Shown: positions 47,867 to 59,700, counted from the first letter of the stretch. The stretch is DNA of 64,000 nucleotides from Manihot esculenta (GCF_001659605.2 NC_035164.2:5373379-5437378), one strand, 5' to 3'. The notes: a model not told the origin generated them from the letters alone. A program made the numbers and translations.

Positions 47867-48316
47867 TATTACTACTTCTGCAGCCGGCACAAATTTTCTA
47901 AATCCCCCGAAATTAAGTTTTGATCTTCAAGTTTACAACAACTGCAAATGGATAAGAATTTCAGGTTCTGAAATTTCTTGTTGTGTCAATCTTTTAGCCA
48001 AAAGGACAATTAATTGCAACCATTCAATACCATATGAGAAGTTAACATGCACTTGATTGAAAAAAAAGGTTAACTTTTCTTTTTCGTAGGGAAAATATTT
48101 TTCTCATTTCATATATTTTTTTTCAAATTATGCAGAAAAATAAAAAAAGAAAATAATTTTTCTTCTAAAAATAATTTTTTATTATGCATGATTTTCATTT
48201 TTTTTATTTTTCTACATGATTTAAAAAAAAAAAAAAAAACTCCATTTCATCACCAGAAACTTCGGCAGATTGTGATCTTGTGGGTATTTTGAGCTTCAAG
48301 TTCTTCTACACGTTCT

Positions 48317-48323
48317 TATAAAT
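48317..48323 (+). promoter_or_regulatory. TATA box of the desaturase gene
   Basis: TATAAAT about 140 bases before the ATG, followed by a CT-rich leader. Confidence 0.5.
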
Positions 48324-48384
48324 GACAACTTCAGGATCCCATCTTCTTTAGCTGTCCACCGAGAGATCTTCTTCCTTCTTCCTG

Positions 48385-48411
48385 CTCTCTCTTTCTCTCT
48401 CTCTCTCTCTC
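48385..48411 (+). repeat. (CT)n microsatellite in the desaturase 5' leader
   Basis: A CT run with two breaks. CT-rich leaders near the start site are common in plant genes. Confidence 0.8.
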
Positions 48412-48458
48412 CATCTTTCCATCATTACCAGTAACTACGTACCTAAACAACAAAAGAA

Positions 48459-49583
48459 ATGATTCTAAATCTCTGTACAGTAGACTTCTCTACCCTCCAC
48501 GCCACTACTGCTGCAAGAGAGAAGGTGAATGTAAAAATGTCTTACCGCCCTGCCAAAGAAGTGCATGTTCAAGTCACTCATTCAATGCCACCTCAAACGA
48601 TTGACATTTTGAAATCCTTGGAGGGTTGGGCTGAGAAGAACGTGTTAACCCTTCTAAAGCCTGTTGAGAAATGTTGGCAGCCGCAGGATTTTCTGCCAGA
48701 ACCTGACTCTGAAGGCTTCTATGATCAGATTAAGGAGATAAGAGAAAGAACCCAGGATCTTTCTGATGAATATTTTGTGGTTTTGGTTGGAGATATGATC
48801 ACAGAAGAAGCAGTCCCAACATACCAATCAATACTTAACTCCCTGGATGGAATTCAAGATAAGACTGGTGTATCTCTCTCTCCTTGGGCAATTTGGACTC
48901 GGGCTTGGACTGCTGAAGAGAATAGACATGGAGATCTTCTCAACAAGTATCTTTATCTCTCTGGACGTGTAGACATGAGAAAAATTGAGAAGACAATTCA
49001 GTATCTCATAGGCTGTGGAATGGATTCTAAATTTGAGAACAACCCTTACTTTGGATTCATTTACACTTCATTCCAGGAGAGAGCTACATTTATCTCCCAT
49101 GGAAACACAGCAAAACTAGCTAAAGAACTGGGAGATATTAAACTGGCAGAGATTTGTGGAACCATAGCTGCAGATGAGAAACGCCATGAAACTGCATATG
49201 TTAAGATTGTAGAGAAGCTATTTGAGATCGATCCAGACACTACTATCTTGGCATTTGCTAACATGATGAGGAAAAAAGTATCAATGCCAGCTGAGTTGAT
49301 GTACGATGGCGAGGATTACAACCTTTTCAACCACTACTCAGCTGTTGCTCAGCGTCTTGGAGTCTACACTGCTAAAGATTATGCTGATATTTTGGAATTC
49401 CTTGTGAGAAGATGGAAAGTGGACAAGTTGACAGATCTTTCTGGGGAGGGACGTAGAGCTCAAGATTTTGTTTGTGGATTAGCTCCAAGGTTTAGAAAGT
49501 TGGTGGAAAGAGCTCAAGAAAGGGCAAAGCAAGCACCCTCTATTCGATTTAGCTGGATTTTTGGCAGAGAATTACAAGTTTAA
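48459..49583 (+). CDS. Acyl-[acyl-carrier-protein] desaturase (stearoyl-ACP desaturase family), intronless
   Basis: 374 residues in one frame. The soluble plastid enzyme introduces a cis double bond into acyl-ACP, normally 18:0-ACP to 18:1-ACP, using ferredoxin and O2. The di-iron ligands are visible: E116 in [12 protein letters not shown]154/H157 in [10 protein letters not shown]207 in SFQERATF and E240/H243 in ADEKRHET. The conserved entry segment [13 protein letters not shown] begins at residue 34. The N-terminus before it is short (about 30 residues, with Met27 a possible alternative start) compared with the usual transit peptide. Family members I recall are split by introns; this copy is not. 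It lies between two same-orientation family F LTRs (47.5 and 50.5 kb). The catalytic core looks fully intact. Substrate preference cannot be read from sequence alone. Confidence 0.93.
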   Translation: MILNLCTVDFSTLHATTAAREKVNVKMSYRPAKEVHVQVTHSMPPQTIDILKSLEGWAEKNVLTLLKPVEKCWQPQDFLPEPDSEGFYDQIKEIRERTQDLSDEYFVVLVGDMITEEAVPTYQSILNSLDGIQDKTGVSLSPWAIWTRAWTAEENRHGDLLNKYLYLSGRVDMRKIEKTIQYLIGCGMDSKFENNPYFGFIYTSFQERATFISHGNTAKLAKELGDIKLAEICGTIAADEKRHETAYVKIVEKLFEIDPDTTILAFANMMRKKVSMPAELMYDGEDYNLFNHYSAVAQRLGVYTAKDYADILEFLVRRWKVDKLTDLSGEGRRAQDFVCGLAPRFRKLVERAQERAKQAPSIRFSWIFGRELQV

Positions 49584-50504
49584 CCATCAAGTCTTCAGCT
49601 ATTTGCCTTTGTTTTGTATGTTTGAGCTGATAATGGAAGCTTGCTCTCATATATTAACAATAAGAAGTAAAAAGATGAGTCATGACTATTGGAGAAATCT
49701 ACAGTATGTACATTTGGTTAATAGAACTTAATTGAATATAGATTTTCTGTTTAATTTCATAAATTATTCACTCGGTTTTAATTTTTACAAAATACAATTA
49801 TTTTGATTTAATTCGATTTTAATTAAAAAAAAAAAATAAACCGAATGTATTATTTATCCATATTATGGTTTTTGATAATATTGGCTGACTAGATCTTAAG
49901 TAAAGTTGAAATAGTATAATTAAATTATAAAATATTTAAAATAAGGTATAAAAAATAAAAAATTTATTAAAAAATTCAACCGATGGGATCAAATCAAATT
50001 AGATCGATTTTTTATTTAATTTATTTTGATTTTTCTAAATATTTAAATTTTAATTGAATTAGACCCATTTTTCACTTAATTTAATTGAGTTTCATAAATA
50101 CTTAAATTTTAATTAAATTAGACTTAATTTTCGCTTAATTTAATTTTCATAAATACTTAAATTTTAAACCCAAATATATATGCATCAAACCGGTGCTTTT
50201 TCATGAATAATGGCTCATTTTCTCGTAATTTTACCACTTGTTTGTATAAATAGAGAATTTAAATGTGCATTTCAAGAAAATTGGCAATTCCCTTTTTTGG
50301 TTTTTGTGGGGCAAATATCCTTCCCATCTTATCACCAAAAATTATAATACTAATAATGCAAGTTACATTGATTTAAATAATTTTCAGACTTAATATGTAA
50401 GGAAAATCTTTATTTTTTTATTTTTGAAAAACAAAAAAAAATTAATTGTAGAAACTAAAAAAGATGATGCAGTTAAATTAGTTTTAAATTTTACAATAAA
50501 TTTA
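49584..50504. other. AT-rich 3' flank of the desaturase gene
   Basis: It holds the 3' untranslated region and AT-rich DNA. A short variant of the block ATTTTAATTRAATTAGACY recurs three times around 50020-50130. No other gene is seen. Confidence 0.5.
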
Positions 50505-50935
50505 AATCGTGTCTAATTTTTATTGCCGACGTTCAATGGAGACCCACGATAACTTTTCAGAAAGAGAATTCTGAAAAGTACGACTTTAAAAAATGTGATA
50601 AGAGCCGCAAGTTTATTATAAAATTCGAAGTGAAAATTCTACCGTTTAGAAAGTTAATTTTGTATTTTAATTATTTTTTAGATATTTTTATAATTTTACA
50701 TATTACGATTTTTTTTATTATAAATAGTCTTTTCTTAACTATTTGAAATTCACTTTTCAATTTTTCAAAAATTTTAATAAGATTTTTCAGTTTTTAACCT
50801 CTATTTTTTTATACCGTCTCAGTCAAACGATATTGGTTAAAATTTCTGATAGAATCCAATCACTCGTTTTTTTATATCGTATTAACTAAACAATATTAAT
50901 TAAAATTTCTGACGGAATCCAATAAATGGATAAAA
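50505..50935 (+). mobile_element. Solo LTR of family F
   Basis: TTTTTATTGCCGACGTTCAATGG matches the start of the LTR at 47.5 kb, and the two align to about 50810. No internal sequence adjoins it on either side. The end carries a unit twice (TTAAAATTTCTGATRGAATCC-type at about 50830 and 50900). Solo LTRs arise by recombination between an element's two LTRs. Confidence 0.7.
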
Positions 50936-52379
50936 ACATTGAAAATGTTTCTTTACATTAGGCATTTTTGAGTTATTGGGGTAGAAGGCAATGATGCATT
51001 TCAACTTTTGGCATGTGTACATCTCTTCATATGAATTTTTATTCAAACTATGAGGTCATACAACACCTTTGCATTCTCAAATAAAAAATTGAGTTTCTAT
51101 AGTTATTTGATTTAAAATAAAATAAAATAAATTTTGTTTTAATATAAAGATAAATTAAATTTTACAGAAATTATAGATTTTTATTATAAATTTATGTAAA
51201 ATGATCCATCTTTTTTAAAGTAATCATTTTGTAAAATTTATGTTAAATTATGAAAAATTGATGATTCAAATATATAAATATATTTGTATAGAAATTAATA
51301 TAATAAAATTATATTAAATTTATAAAAAATAAAAAATAATAAAATCTACTGAATAAATTATAAAAAAGTGATCAATAGAATAAATTATCGATCAACCAAT
51401 AATGAAATTTTATAACTATTATTTTACTTTTCTTATATTATAACATTATTATTAATAAAAAATAATATTTTATTTTATTATTTATAAAAAGGAATTATTA
51501 TTTTCATTTTTTAAAATTTAAATATTTATCATATTTTTAAAATCTCATTATTTTTCATTAAGTTAATAATTTTTCATAAAATAATTATTTTTCAGAAATG
51601 TATATCATTGCATATAAATTTATAAAATTTATAATACAAAAAATTATAGATTCTAAATTTAAATATTTTTTTTTAAATATTATGTTTATATTGCTTAGAA
51701 TTATTTTTATTTTCTGGTAATATTAAATATATAATTAATTATGAAAATCAATTCTTTTTTTAAAAAATTGAAAGTAAAATATAAAATTTCAGTAAAGTAC
51801 GATGAGAGATTATATAGCAAAATAATTGTTACTTTATTTTAAAAAATATATACTTTTTAATGTGTATTTTAAGATCAAACCCTATTATAAACTATATCTA
51901 TAAGTCAATAATAATAATTTAATAATTATTGCATTTGTTTCCATTATCATAGCATATAGTAACAATTTATTTATATTTTTGCAATCGATAAAATTCATGA
52001 TTAAGTTTATAATATTATTAAGGTTTGTTGGAAAAAAAATATAAATTTTACATTTTTCACGATTATAATCAAAAGTTTTATTAAATGAAAAATTCTCAAC
52101 TTTCAATTTTATAATGATTGTAGCAAAATTTTGACCAAAAATGAAATCTAACACATGGCATGTTAATAGGCAATAATTTTTATTTTGTTTTAAATATTCT
52201 TAAAATTCACATATGCCCTCTTGACTTGAAAGCTCCAATAAGTATAAATATCTTGTTGTCTCCTTAAACTCTTCTTCAAGCTTGATCAACATGTTTTTTT
52301 AAAGTTCTTGTGAAATTTAAGCTTGTACAAAGTTGTGTCTTGACCTTGTTAGAGCGTGCCCTTGTAAATGGCCCTATTG
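50936..52379. other. AT-rich intergenic DNA
   Basis: Very AT-rich. No gene or transposon was recognised. Confidence 0.5.
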
Positions 52380-53436
52380 GCATCCTTAAGTCACCATCTC
52401 CATGGCTGTCTTGGTGAGCCTTCCTCCTCAAAAGTATTTGTCATCGAATCTGAACCTACATTATCAAAGGGAGAGAAATTAGTCACATTAAAAGTAGCAC
52501 CAATCTCGTACTCACTTGGTAAGTCCACCCTATAAGTGTTATCATTAATGCATTCAAGCACTTAAAAAGAACCATTTCTTCTAGGATCAAGCTTAGATTT
52601 CCTTTGTTTTGGAAATCTTTCCTTCCTGAAATGCACCCAAATCTATTCTTCTGTCTCAAACCTCACAACCCTTCAGTCTTGATTGACTCTTTGAGCATAC
52701 TTCCTGTTCTTCTCCTTAATATGCTGTCTAGCTTTCTCATGTATGGACTTAACTAATATCACTATTTGCTGCCCTTCTACATTCACAACCTCATTCAAAG
52801 GTAAGGGCAACAAATCTAAAAAGAAGTTAGTGGATTAAAATCATACACAACCTTAAATTTATTAATAGAAGATCTCAAAACATAGTTCATTAACCTTATG
52901 AAAGTACTAGGGCATTAGTTAACCCAAAAGGTATAACAAGTCACTCATATAAACCATATTTAGTTCTAAAAGAGGTTTTCCATTCATCACGAATTTTTAT
53001 TCTAATATGATAATAACCACTCATAAGATCTATTTTGATAAAATACATGCACCATACAATTCATGAAGTATATCATCTAAGCGAGGTATAGGATGGCAAT
53101 ACTTTACCGTATCTTGTTGACAGCCCCACAGTCAACACATATGTGCTAAATCCCATCCTTTTTTGAAACTAATATCATAGGCACAACACAAGGACTAAGA
53201 CTCTCTCTAATGTATCCCTTTTTTAGCAACTCTTTCACTTGCTTTTGGAGTTCCTTTGTTTCTTCAAGGTTAGCTCTATAAGCTAATCTATTTGGAATTT
53301 ACACTCCAGATATGAAATCAATTTGGTGTTCAATTTCTCTAATGGGTGACAATTCCTTAGGCAACTCCGCAGGAAAAAATATCACTATAATCCTGCAAAA
53401 GAGAAACAACACTACTAGGCAAACAAGGATTAAGGT
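52380..53436 (-). pseudogene. Ty3-type pol remnant, family G
   Basis: On the minus strand, 53430-52870 gives reverse transcriptase traces ([65 protein letters not shown]). Then 52850-52400 gives the integrase C-terminal part (KARQHIKEKNRKYAQRVN, DNTYRVDLPSEYEIGATFNV). RNase H and the integrase core are missing between them, and there are many stops. This is not the same family as A-E or F. Confidence 0.75.
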
Positions 53437-53439
53437 CAG

Positions 53440-54152
53440 TGATAGAACATATTTTAGTCCATATTATCTTGATATTATTAATGATTATTTACATGATTTC
53501 TGCTTAATTTAGTGCTCTTGACATTATTTTGCAGAAAATGGTGAAAAAGGACATTTTGGAGAAAATACCCTTAAAACTGTCTTAAATGGAGCAAAGGAGA
53601 GCAAGCCTGCCAAGTTGAAAACAAGTGAAGCTAAATAAGGAAAGTTCTAAATAAGGAAAGTGGCAAAGAAGGAAAGAACATCTAGCCAAAGCAATTTGAA
53701 ATTCAAATTTCAAATCTCCAAGTAGCCTTTTCCTTATTCAAGAAGCCAAGTCTCAAGTTGCCATAAATGAAGAGCCAAATAAGGAAAGTATTTTGAAATT
53801 CAAATCTTCAAGATTCATATTCAAATTTTGAATTTCAAAATCCAGCTTATTAAGGAAGCTAAATCCAAAGATTACATGCTTGCCACCTCATGCCTTGCAC
53901 ATTCAAAATTCAAATTGCAAAGGAGGCTCCACCTTCCTTATTAGTGTATGGGCGGCAAGGAGAGTGTGAAGGCAAGTCTTGGGCACCTTAGGTAGCATCT
54001 TGAAGACACTTAGGCAGCAAACAAAGACCAAAGGCCCCACTCCTTGCACTTGAACATATACCCCACGTTTTTTCCTTCTCACATGTGCATGGATGGCACA
54101 TCTTGGACCAAGGGCATTTTGGGCAGCCTCTTGACACCTTGGGCAGCCTCTT
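53440..54152 (+). mobile_element. Partial LTR of an unrelated element (H), interrupted by element D
   Basis: It starts TGATAGAACATATTTTAGTCC directly after the G pol sequence and is non-coding, with repeated words AAATAAGGAAAG and CAAATTCAAATTT-like runs. The opening and composition resemble LTRs of large plant Ty3 elements. The other end would lie beyond element D, outside the window, so this call is tentative. Confidence 0.4.
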
Positions 54153-54490
54153 TGTAATACCCGGCTAGACTCTGGTATCGGAATTCCTACCGTCCGGTGG
54201 AATCTCGGATGTCGGAAGCCTCTAGTAGGGTAGAAACATGTTTTCATAAAATGTTTTAAGGTATTTCATGGTTTTAAGTATGAAAATTAAATGAGTTTAT
54301 GCGTGAAAAGTCTTTGGAGGAAAACCCAGGTTCGGCCGCCGAACATGCATGCGTTTTGGAGGCACGTTAGGCCCCCGAAAGCATGAGTGAGGGAAGTCCA
54401 GGTTCGGCCGCCGAAACCCAAGTTCGGCCGCCGAACATGGCATGCATGCGGAGGCACTTTCGGCCCCCGAACGTGGCCTGGCCAGCCACC

Positions 54491-54500
54491 TATAAAAGGG
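54491..54500 (+). promoter_or_regulatory. TATA box of element D 5' LTR
   Basis: TATAAAAGGG in the conserved CCACC context. Confidence 0.75.
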
Positions 54501-55659
54501 TCACTTAGCCGAAATGGGCGAGCTTTCTCCCATTTTCGGCCACAGCTAGCTTCCGACCTCCCTCTCCCCAGATCTTGTGTTCTTTCTCCAAATCTCCTCC
54601 ATCTTTCTTGAGTTTTCACCTCTCATTGCAAGTTTTGAGCATTTAAGACAAGTTTTGGAGCTTTGGGAACTCAGAAGCTCATTTGCTTGGATCTCCGAGT
54701 TTAGGTCGTCTCTCTCTCGATCTTCAAGAGGTAAGAGCCGATCTTAAGCTCATTGTATGTTTTAAGTGAGTTTTAAGTTGTTTTATGGGGTAGAATGGCA
54801 TGTATAGGGTTGTATGAGTTTTTAAGCAAATGTTATGTTTTTGAACAATGTGGCATGTTTGAAGTGTTGTAGTTGGGGTATTTGATAGTTTGAGACCCCT
54901 AGGTGTGATGTATGATGTGTATGCATGTTGTGGAATAGGTTTATGTATGATTGGTGAGTTTGGAGGCAAAAATGCATAAGGGAGCCAAGTTTCTGCCCTT
55001 TGGCAGAAACCAGGTTCGGCAGCCGAAGGAACTTTCGGCCGCCGAACATGGCTGAGGAGGCAGGCCTTTCGGCTGCCGAAGTTGCCCCCGAAAAGAGACT
55101 TTCGTCTCTGTCTGGGACTTTCGGCCGCCGAAGGTGCCGCCGAACATGCATGAGTTTCGCCTCTGTCTGGGAGTTTCGGCCGCCGAAGGTGCCACTGAAC
55201 CTGCCTGACTTTCGGCTCTGGAGGGACTTTCGGCCGCCGAACCTGCCGCCGAAAGTGCCCTGTCCAGCCATTTCTTACATGTTTTTATGTAATTATTTTA
55301 TGATGTTTTAGGGGGTTTTTGGGGAGTATATTAGAGTTATGTTTATGTATGTTTGGTCCCTCATTGGAGTCCACCTGTGTAGGTTCGGACCCGAGGAACC
55401 GAGGACCCCAGCAGTGAGCCAGCTGCTACAGAGTTTGTCAGAGCTAGCCAGAGGTGAGTGGAATAAACCTTAAGTTTTAAATAAATGAAATATAAATTTT
55501 GAGCATGATCCATGCATCATGAATGCCATGAGATGTAGTAGGTTGTTTGCATTAGTATTCACGAATATGTTGCATTGCATTTATGATGTTGATGTGGATT
55601 GGTTATTGGATGATCCTTTAGTCCTCATATGGTATGATGATGTTACGGCATGATATGGT

Positions 55660-55812
55660 ATGGAAGTCCAGGTTGTACCCATTCTACGTCCCTGGCATGA
55701 TGTAAGAGAAAGTCCAGGTTGTACCCATTCTACGTCCCTGGCACATTGGTATGTATGATATGTTATGTTAAGAGAAAGACCGGTTGTACCCATTCTACGT
55801 CCCGGCACTTTG
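55660..55812 (+). repeat. Triplicated short unit in the D LTR
   Basis: AGTCCAGGTTGTACCCATTC followed by TACGTCCCTGGCA occurs at about 55666 and 55711, with a shortened third copy (GACCGGTTGTACCC) near 55769. The same layout recurs in the 3' LTR at about 63320-63470. Confidence 0.8.
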
Positions 55813-56452
55813 GAATGGAGAGGACTATAGGTGACAATACCATCCGAGATGTGATTTGTTGTGATGTGTTGCATTTCATGAAAGCATGAAATTTTAATAT
55901 ATGATTTCACTATTCTGCTCACTGGGCTTTGTAGCTCACCCCTCTCCCCTAACCCCAGATGTGCAGGTACAGGGTAGACCAGGAGGTTAGCCAGAGTTTT
56001 GAAATATGTTTATGTAATAGTTAGATTGTGGACATGACAATTGTACTATGATAAATTGTAAGATGATGTATAACTGAATAGTTATGTTATGTAATGAGGT
56101 ATATTGAGGTTATAGATGTGCTTGACCCTATGAGTATTGTTATCCCTTTTGATACATGATCTATAGACATGTTTATAATTGTTTATGATTCAACCAAGCT
56201 TATGTATGATGAGATACCCCATGGGAGCATTTGATGAGGACTCTAGTGGAGGTTTGTGTTCACGTTTATGTTTATGTACAGGTTATGCTTGGTTGATGTG
56301 TGAGAGAGACTACAGGTTTATGTTATCTATAATCATGTATGGGATTGAACAGGTTTACAGGTTATATGTCAGGCTTGCTACGGTTCCCGGCGGCCTTATA
56401 CCGATCTGGATCTTAGCGCCGGTAGCGGTCCGATTTTCGGGTCGTTACAGAA

Positions 56453-56464
56453 TGGTATCAGAGC
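56453..56464 (+). other. Primer binding site of element D
   Basis: TGGTATCAGAGC, perfect for initiator tRNA-Met, three bases after the LTR. Confidence 0.92.
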
Positions 56465-56720
56465 CCTAGGTTCATAGGATCGGACCTAGAGTGTCGGGCT
56501 CATAGATGTTATAGAAGGTCAAGCACAATAGGAAGTTCATGTCCACTAGGATAGGATGTGGAGTCCTGTCTTGTTGATGATGTGAAATGCCATGATAATA
56601 TGCATGTGCATTAATGCTATGATATGAATGTGATGTATATGTGATGAGGGTTCATGTGTGCCCACATGAACCATATGATGCTAATGTTTGTATGATGTGT
56701 ACTGTTTTTCAGAAAACAGG

Positions 56721-59700
56721 ATGAGAGGAACTCGTCGATCTGCACGATTGACTGGAGTGCCACCTGAGGATGAGGGCACGAGCGCCCGTCCTCCTACATT
56801 GCCTAGGGCAATGTCTTGTAGAGCCAACAGAGAAAGAGTGTCAAGGGACCCTAGAAGGTCTTTTGATGCTAGCAGAAGGGGGACAGATAGAGGAGGAAGT
56901 TCTTCAGATGTGAGGGAGGTTACAGAAGAGGATCAGAGGAGGGATGGGAACCTGGATGTTAGCATGGAGGAAGAAGGGACAGGGGAGTCTCAGGGAGGCG
57001 TTCAGGCCTCGGGGTATGGTTTTCCACCCCATTATCCACCCTTCCCACAGGGTTCAGGGTATCCGATGGGAGGTACATCAGATTACTCCAGCTTTAACCC
57101 CTACCCTACCTACATGCCTTATCCACCTTTCTATCCACCTTACACACAGTACCCAGCTTATCCACCCTCACCCTTCTATCCAAACCCGGCAAACCCCACC
57201 TCGGGGAATGCTGCACCCCCACCTCCACCACCTACAGAACCAGCAGCCCCAGTTACTCAACCACCTAGACCTAGCTCAGTCGATGGGAGCAAAGTGAAAA
57301 TGACAGATTACCTCAAGCTGGATGCTCCCAAATACAAGTCAGGGGATGACCCCTTTGAGTATCTGAGAGTAGTGAAGACAATAACTGATGAGCTAGGGGC
57401 AAGTGACAGCAGGGCCATTCAGATGGCAGGGTTCACTTTAAAGTGCAAGAAGGCACGGGAATGGTTCAAGTGTTATGTGGACCCGAGACTAGACGGTATG
57501 ACATGGGAAGAATTTGTGAATGAGTTCGCTGGATGGGCTTTTCCAGACAGTTCCAGAGAACTGAAGATGATTGAGTTTGAGCAATTGAGGCAGTCAGAGC
57601 ACATGGGTGTAGAGGAGTTCACGGATAAATTCTTGGAGCTATTGCCTTTTTCAGGGCAAGCTCTAGATACAGATACGAAGAAAGCCAAGAGGTATGTTAT
57701 GAAGCTGCATTCCAGGTACTCCTCGTTGATTCAGTCAGCTGAGAGAGAAAGTTTCCACACTGTGGTGGATATGGCTCGAAGAATGGAAGCAAGTGCTATA
57801 GTTGAGGGGTCAGTGAAGCAGTCAGTGACCCAGTCTTCAGGGGTTAAGACCCCAGGCAGAGGAGGACCAGGTTTCTCTTCTCAGAGCTCAGGTAAGAAGA
57901 GGTGGGATAACACCACCAGGAAGCCGAAGAAGAATAAGTTTTGGAACAAGTTGAAATCCGGTCTGGGATTTGGCGGTGGCTCGAGCTCAGGCTCAGATGG
58001 TACAGAATGCCAGAGATGTGGAAGACCGCACAAGGGAGTGTGTCAAGCTGGGACTAATACATGTTTCAGATGTGGACAGGAGGGACACATAGCTCGGGAG
58101 TGTCCTAGAGCGCCTTTTATGGGCCAGCCCCAGCAGACAGCTTCTGGTAGTGTGGCACAGCCAGCAGTTCCAGCCACAACTTAGGGCAGTGGCAGAGGTA
58201 GAGGGAGAGGGGCAGCCTCTTCTTCTGGTTCCCGAGGTGAAGGTCCATCAGCTCCAGCCAGGATCTTCACCATGACACAGCAGGAGGCTAACACATCCAA
58301 CACCGTGGTGTCAGGTAATCTCGTCATTGGGTGTTCTGATGTGTATGCATTAATGGACCCGGGTGCATCTCATTCATTTATTACTCCGAGAGCCATTGAG
58401 AGGTTGGGTCTGATAGTCTCGGGGTTAGAGTGTCCCCTATGGGTCAGTGGACCCAAGTGTGACCCGTCAGTGGCAGTGTCGGTCTGCCAGTACAGTCCAG
58501 TTTTTGTTGAGGGAAGATGCCTCTCCGCCGACCTTGTGGTTCTAGATTTGACAGACTTTGACGTCATTCTAGGGATGGATTGGCTATCTACCCATGGTGC
58601 TACCTTGGACTGCAGGGACAAGGTAGTCAGGTTCAGAGATCAGGACGGGTCAGAGGTCGTCTTCAGAGGAGACAAGAGGGGCACACCTAGAGGTCTGATA
58701 TCAGCTCTTCAGGCTCGTAGGTTGCTTAGGAAGGGATGTCAGGGGTACTTAGCTCATGTGAGAGAGCTAGACAGTCAGGTCTGGGAGCCAGCCTCGGTGC
58801 CAATTGTCAGAGAGTTTCAGGATGTTTTTCCGGATGAGCTTCCAGGTTTACCACCTGCTAGGGAGATAGAGTTCGAGATAGAGTTGGTGCCTGGAGCTAG
58901 ACTGATCTCTATCCCTCCCTATAGGATGGCCCCAGCCGAGTTAAAGGAGTTGAAAGAGCAGTTGCAAGAGCTGGTAGAAAAGGGTTTCATCCGACAGAGT
59001 ACCTCACCTTGGGGTGCTCCGGTCTTGTTTGTGAGGAAGAAGGATGGATCCCTTAGACTTTGTATCGACTACAGGCAGTTGAACAAAGTCACTACCAAAA
59101 ATAGGTACCCTCTGCCAAGGATCGATGATCTATTCGACCAGCTAGCAGGAGCGGGTTGTTTCTCCAAAATAGATCTGAGATCGGGGTACCATCAGCTAAG
59201 GATAAGGGATGAAGATGTGCCGAAGACAGCTTTCAGGACCAGATATGGGCATTTTGAGTTCCTTGTAATGCCGTTCGGGTTAACCAACGCCCCTGCAGCA
59301 TTCATGGATCTCATGAACAGAGTGTTTAGCCAATACCTGGATCACTTTGTTATTGTCTTCATAGATGATATCTTAGTGTATTCTAGGAATGCAGAGGAGC
59401 ATGCCCATCATCTGAGGTTGGTTCTGCAGACTTTGAGGGAACATGGCTTATATGCCAAATTCTCTAAATGTGAGTTCTGGCTGAGGAGCATTTCGTTCTT
59501 GGGGCATGTAGTGTCAGAGAATGGGATTGAGGTGGACCCCAAGAAGACAGAAATTGTGGCTAACTGGCCTAGACCCACTTCAGTGACAGAGATTAGAAGT
59601 TTCTTGGGTCTGGCAAGTTACTACAGGAGGTTCGTTCAGGACTTCTCAAAGATAGCAGCTCCTCTGACCAGACTAACCAGGAAGAATCAGAAGTTTCTGT

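Larger units (their letters stand above)
54153..56449 (+). repeat. 5' LTR of element D
   Basis: 2297 bases, from TGTAATACCCGGCTAGACTC to GGGTCGTTACA. TATA box at 54491-54500. Donor-like AG|GTAAGAG at 54731, exon-like module at 55383-55453. Palindrome clusters at about 54331-54480 and 55015-55250. A 60-base unit containing GTTGTACCCATTCTACGTCC is repeated three times at about 55660-55810. Confidence 0.93.

Noticed and set aside
55660..55812. CRISPR-like repeat array
   Set aside because: Three direct copies without unique spacers of constant size, inside a plant LTR and present again in the other LTR.
56688..56720. Alternative gag start 11 codons upstream in element D
   Set aside because: The upstream codons run through the polypyrimidine-AG tract and are not conserved with A or B, while MRGTRR is shared.
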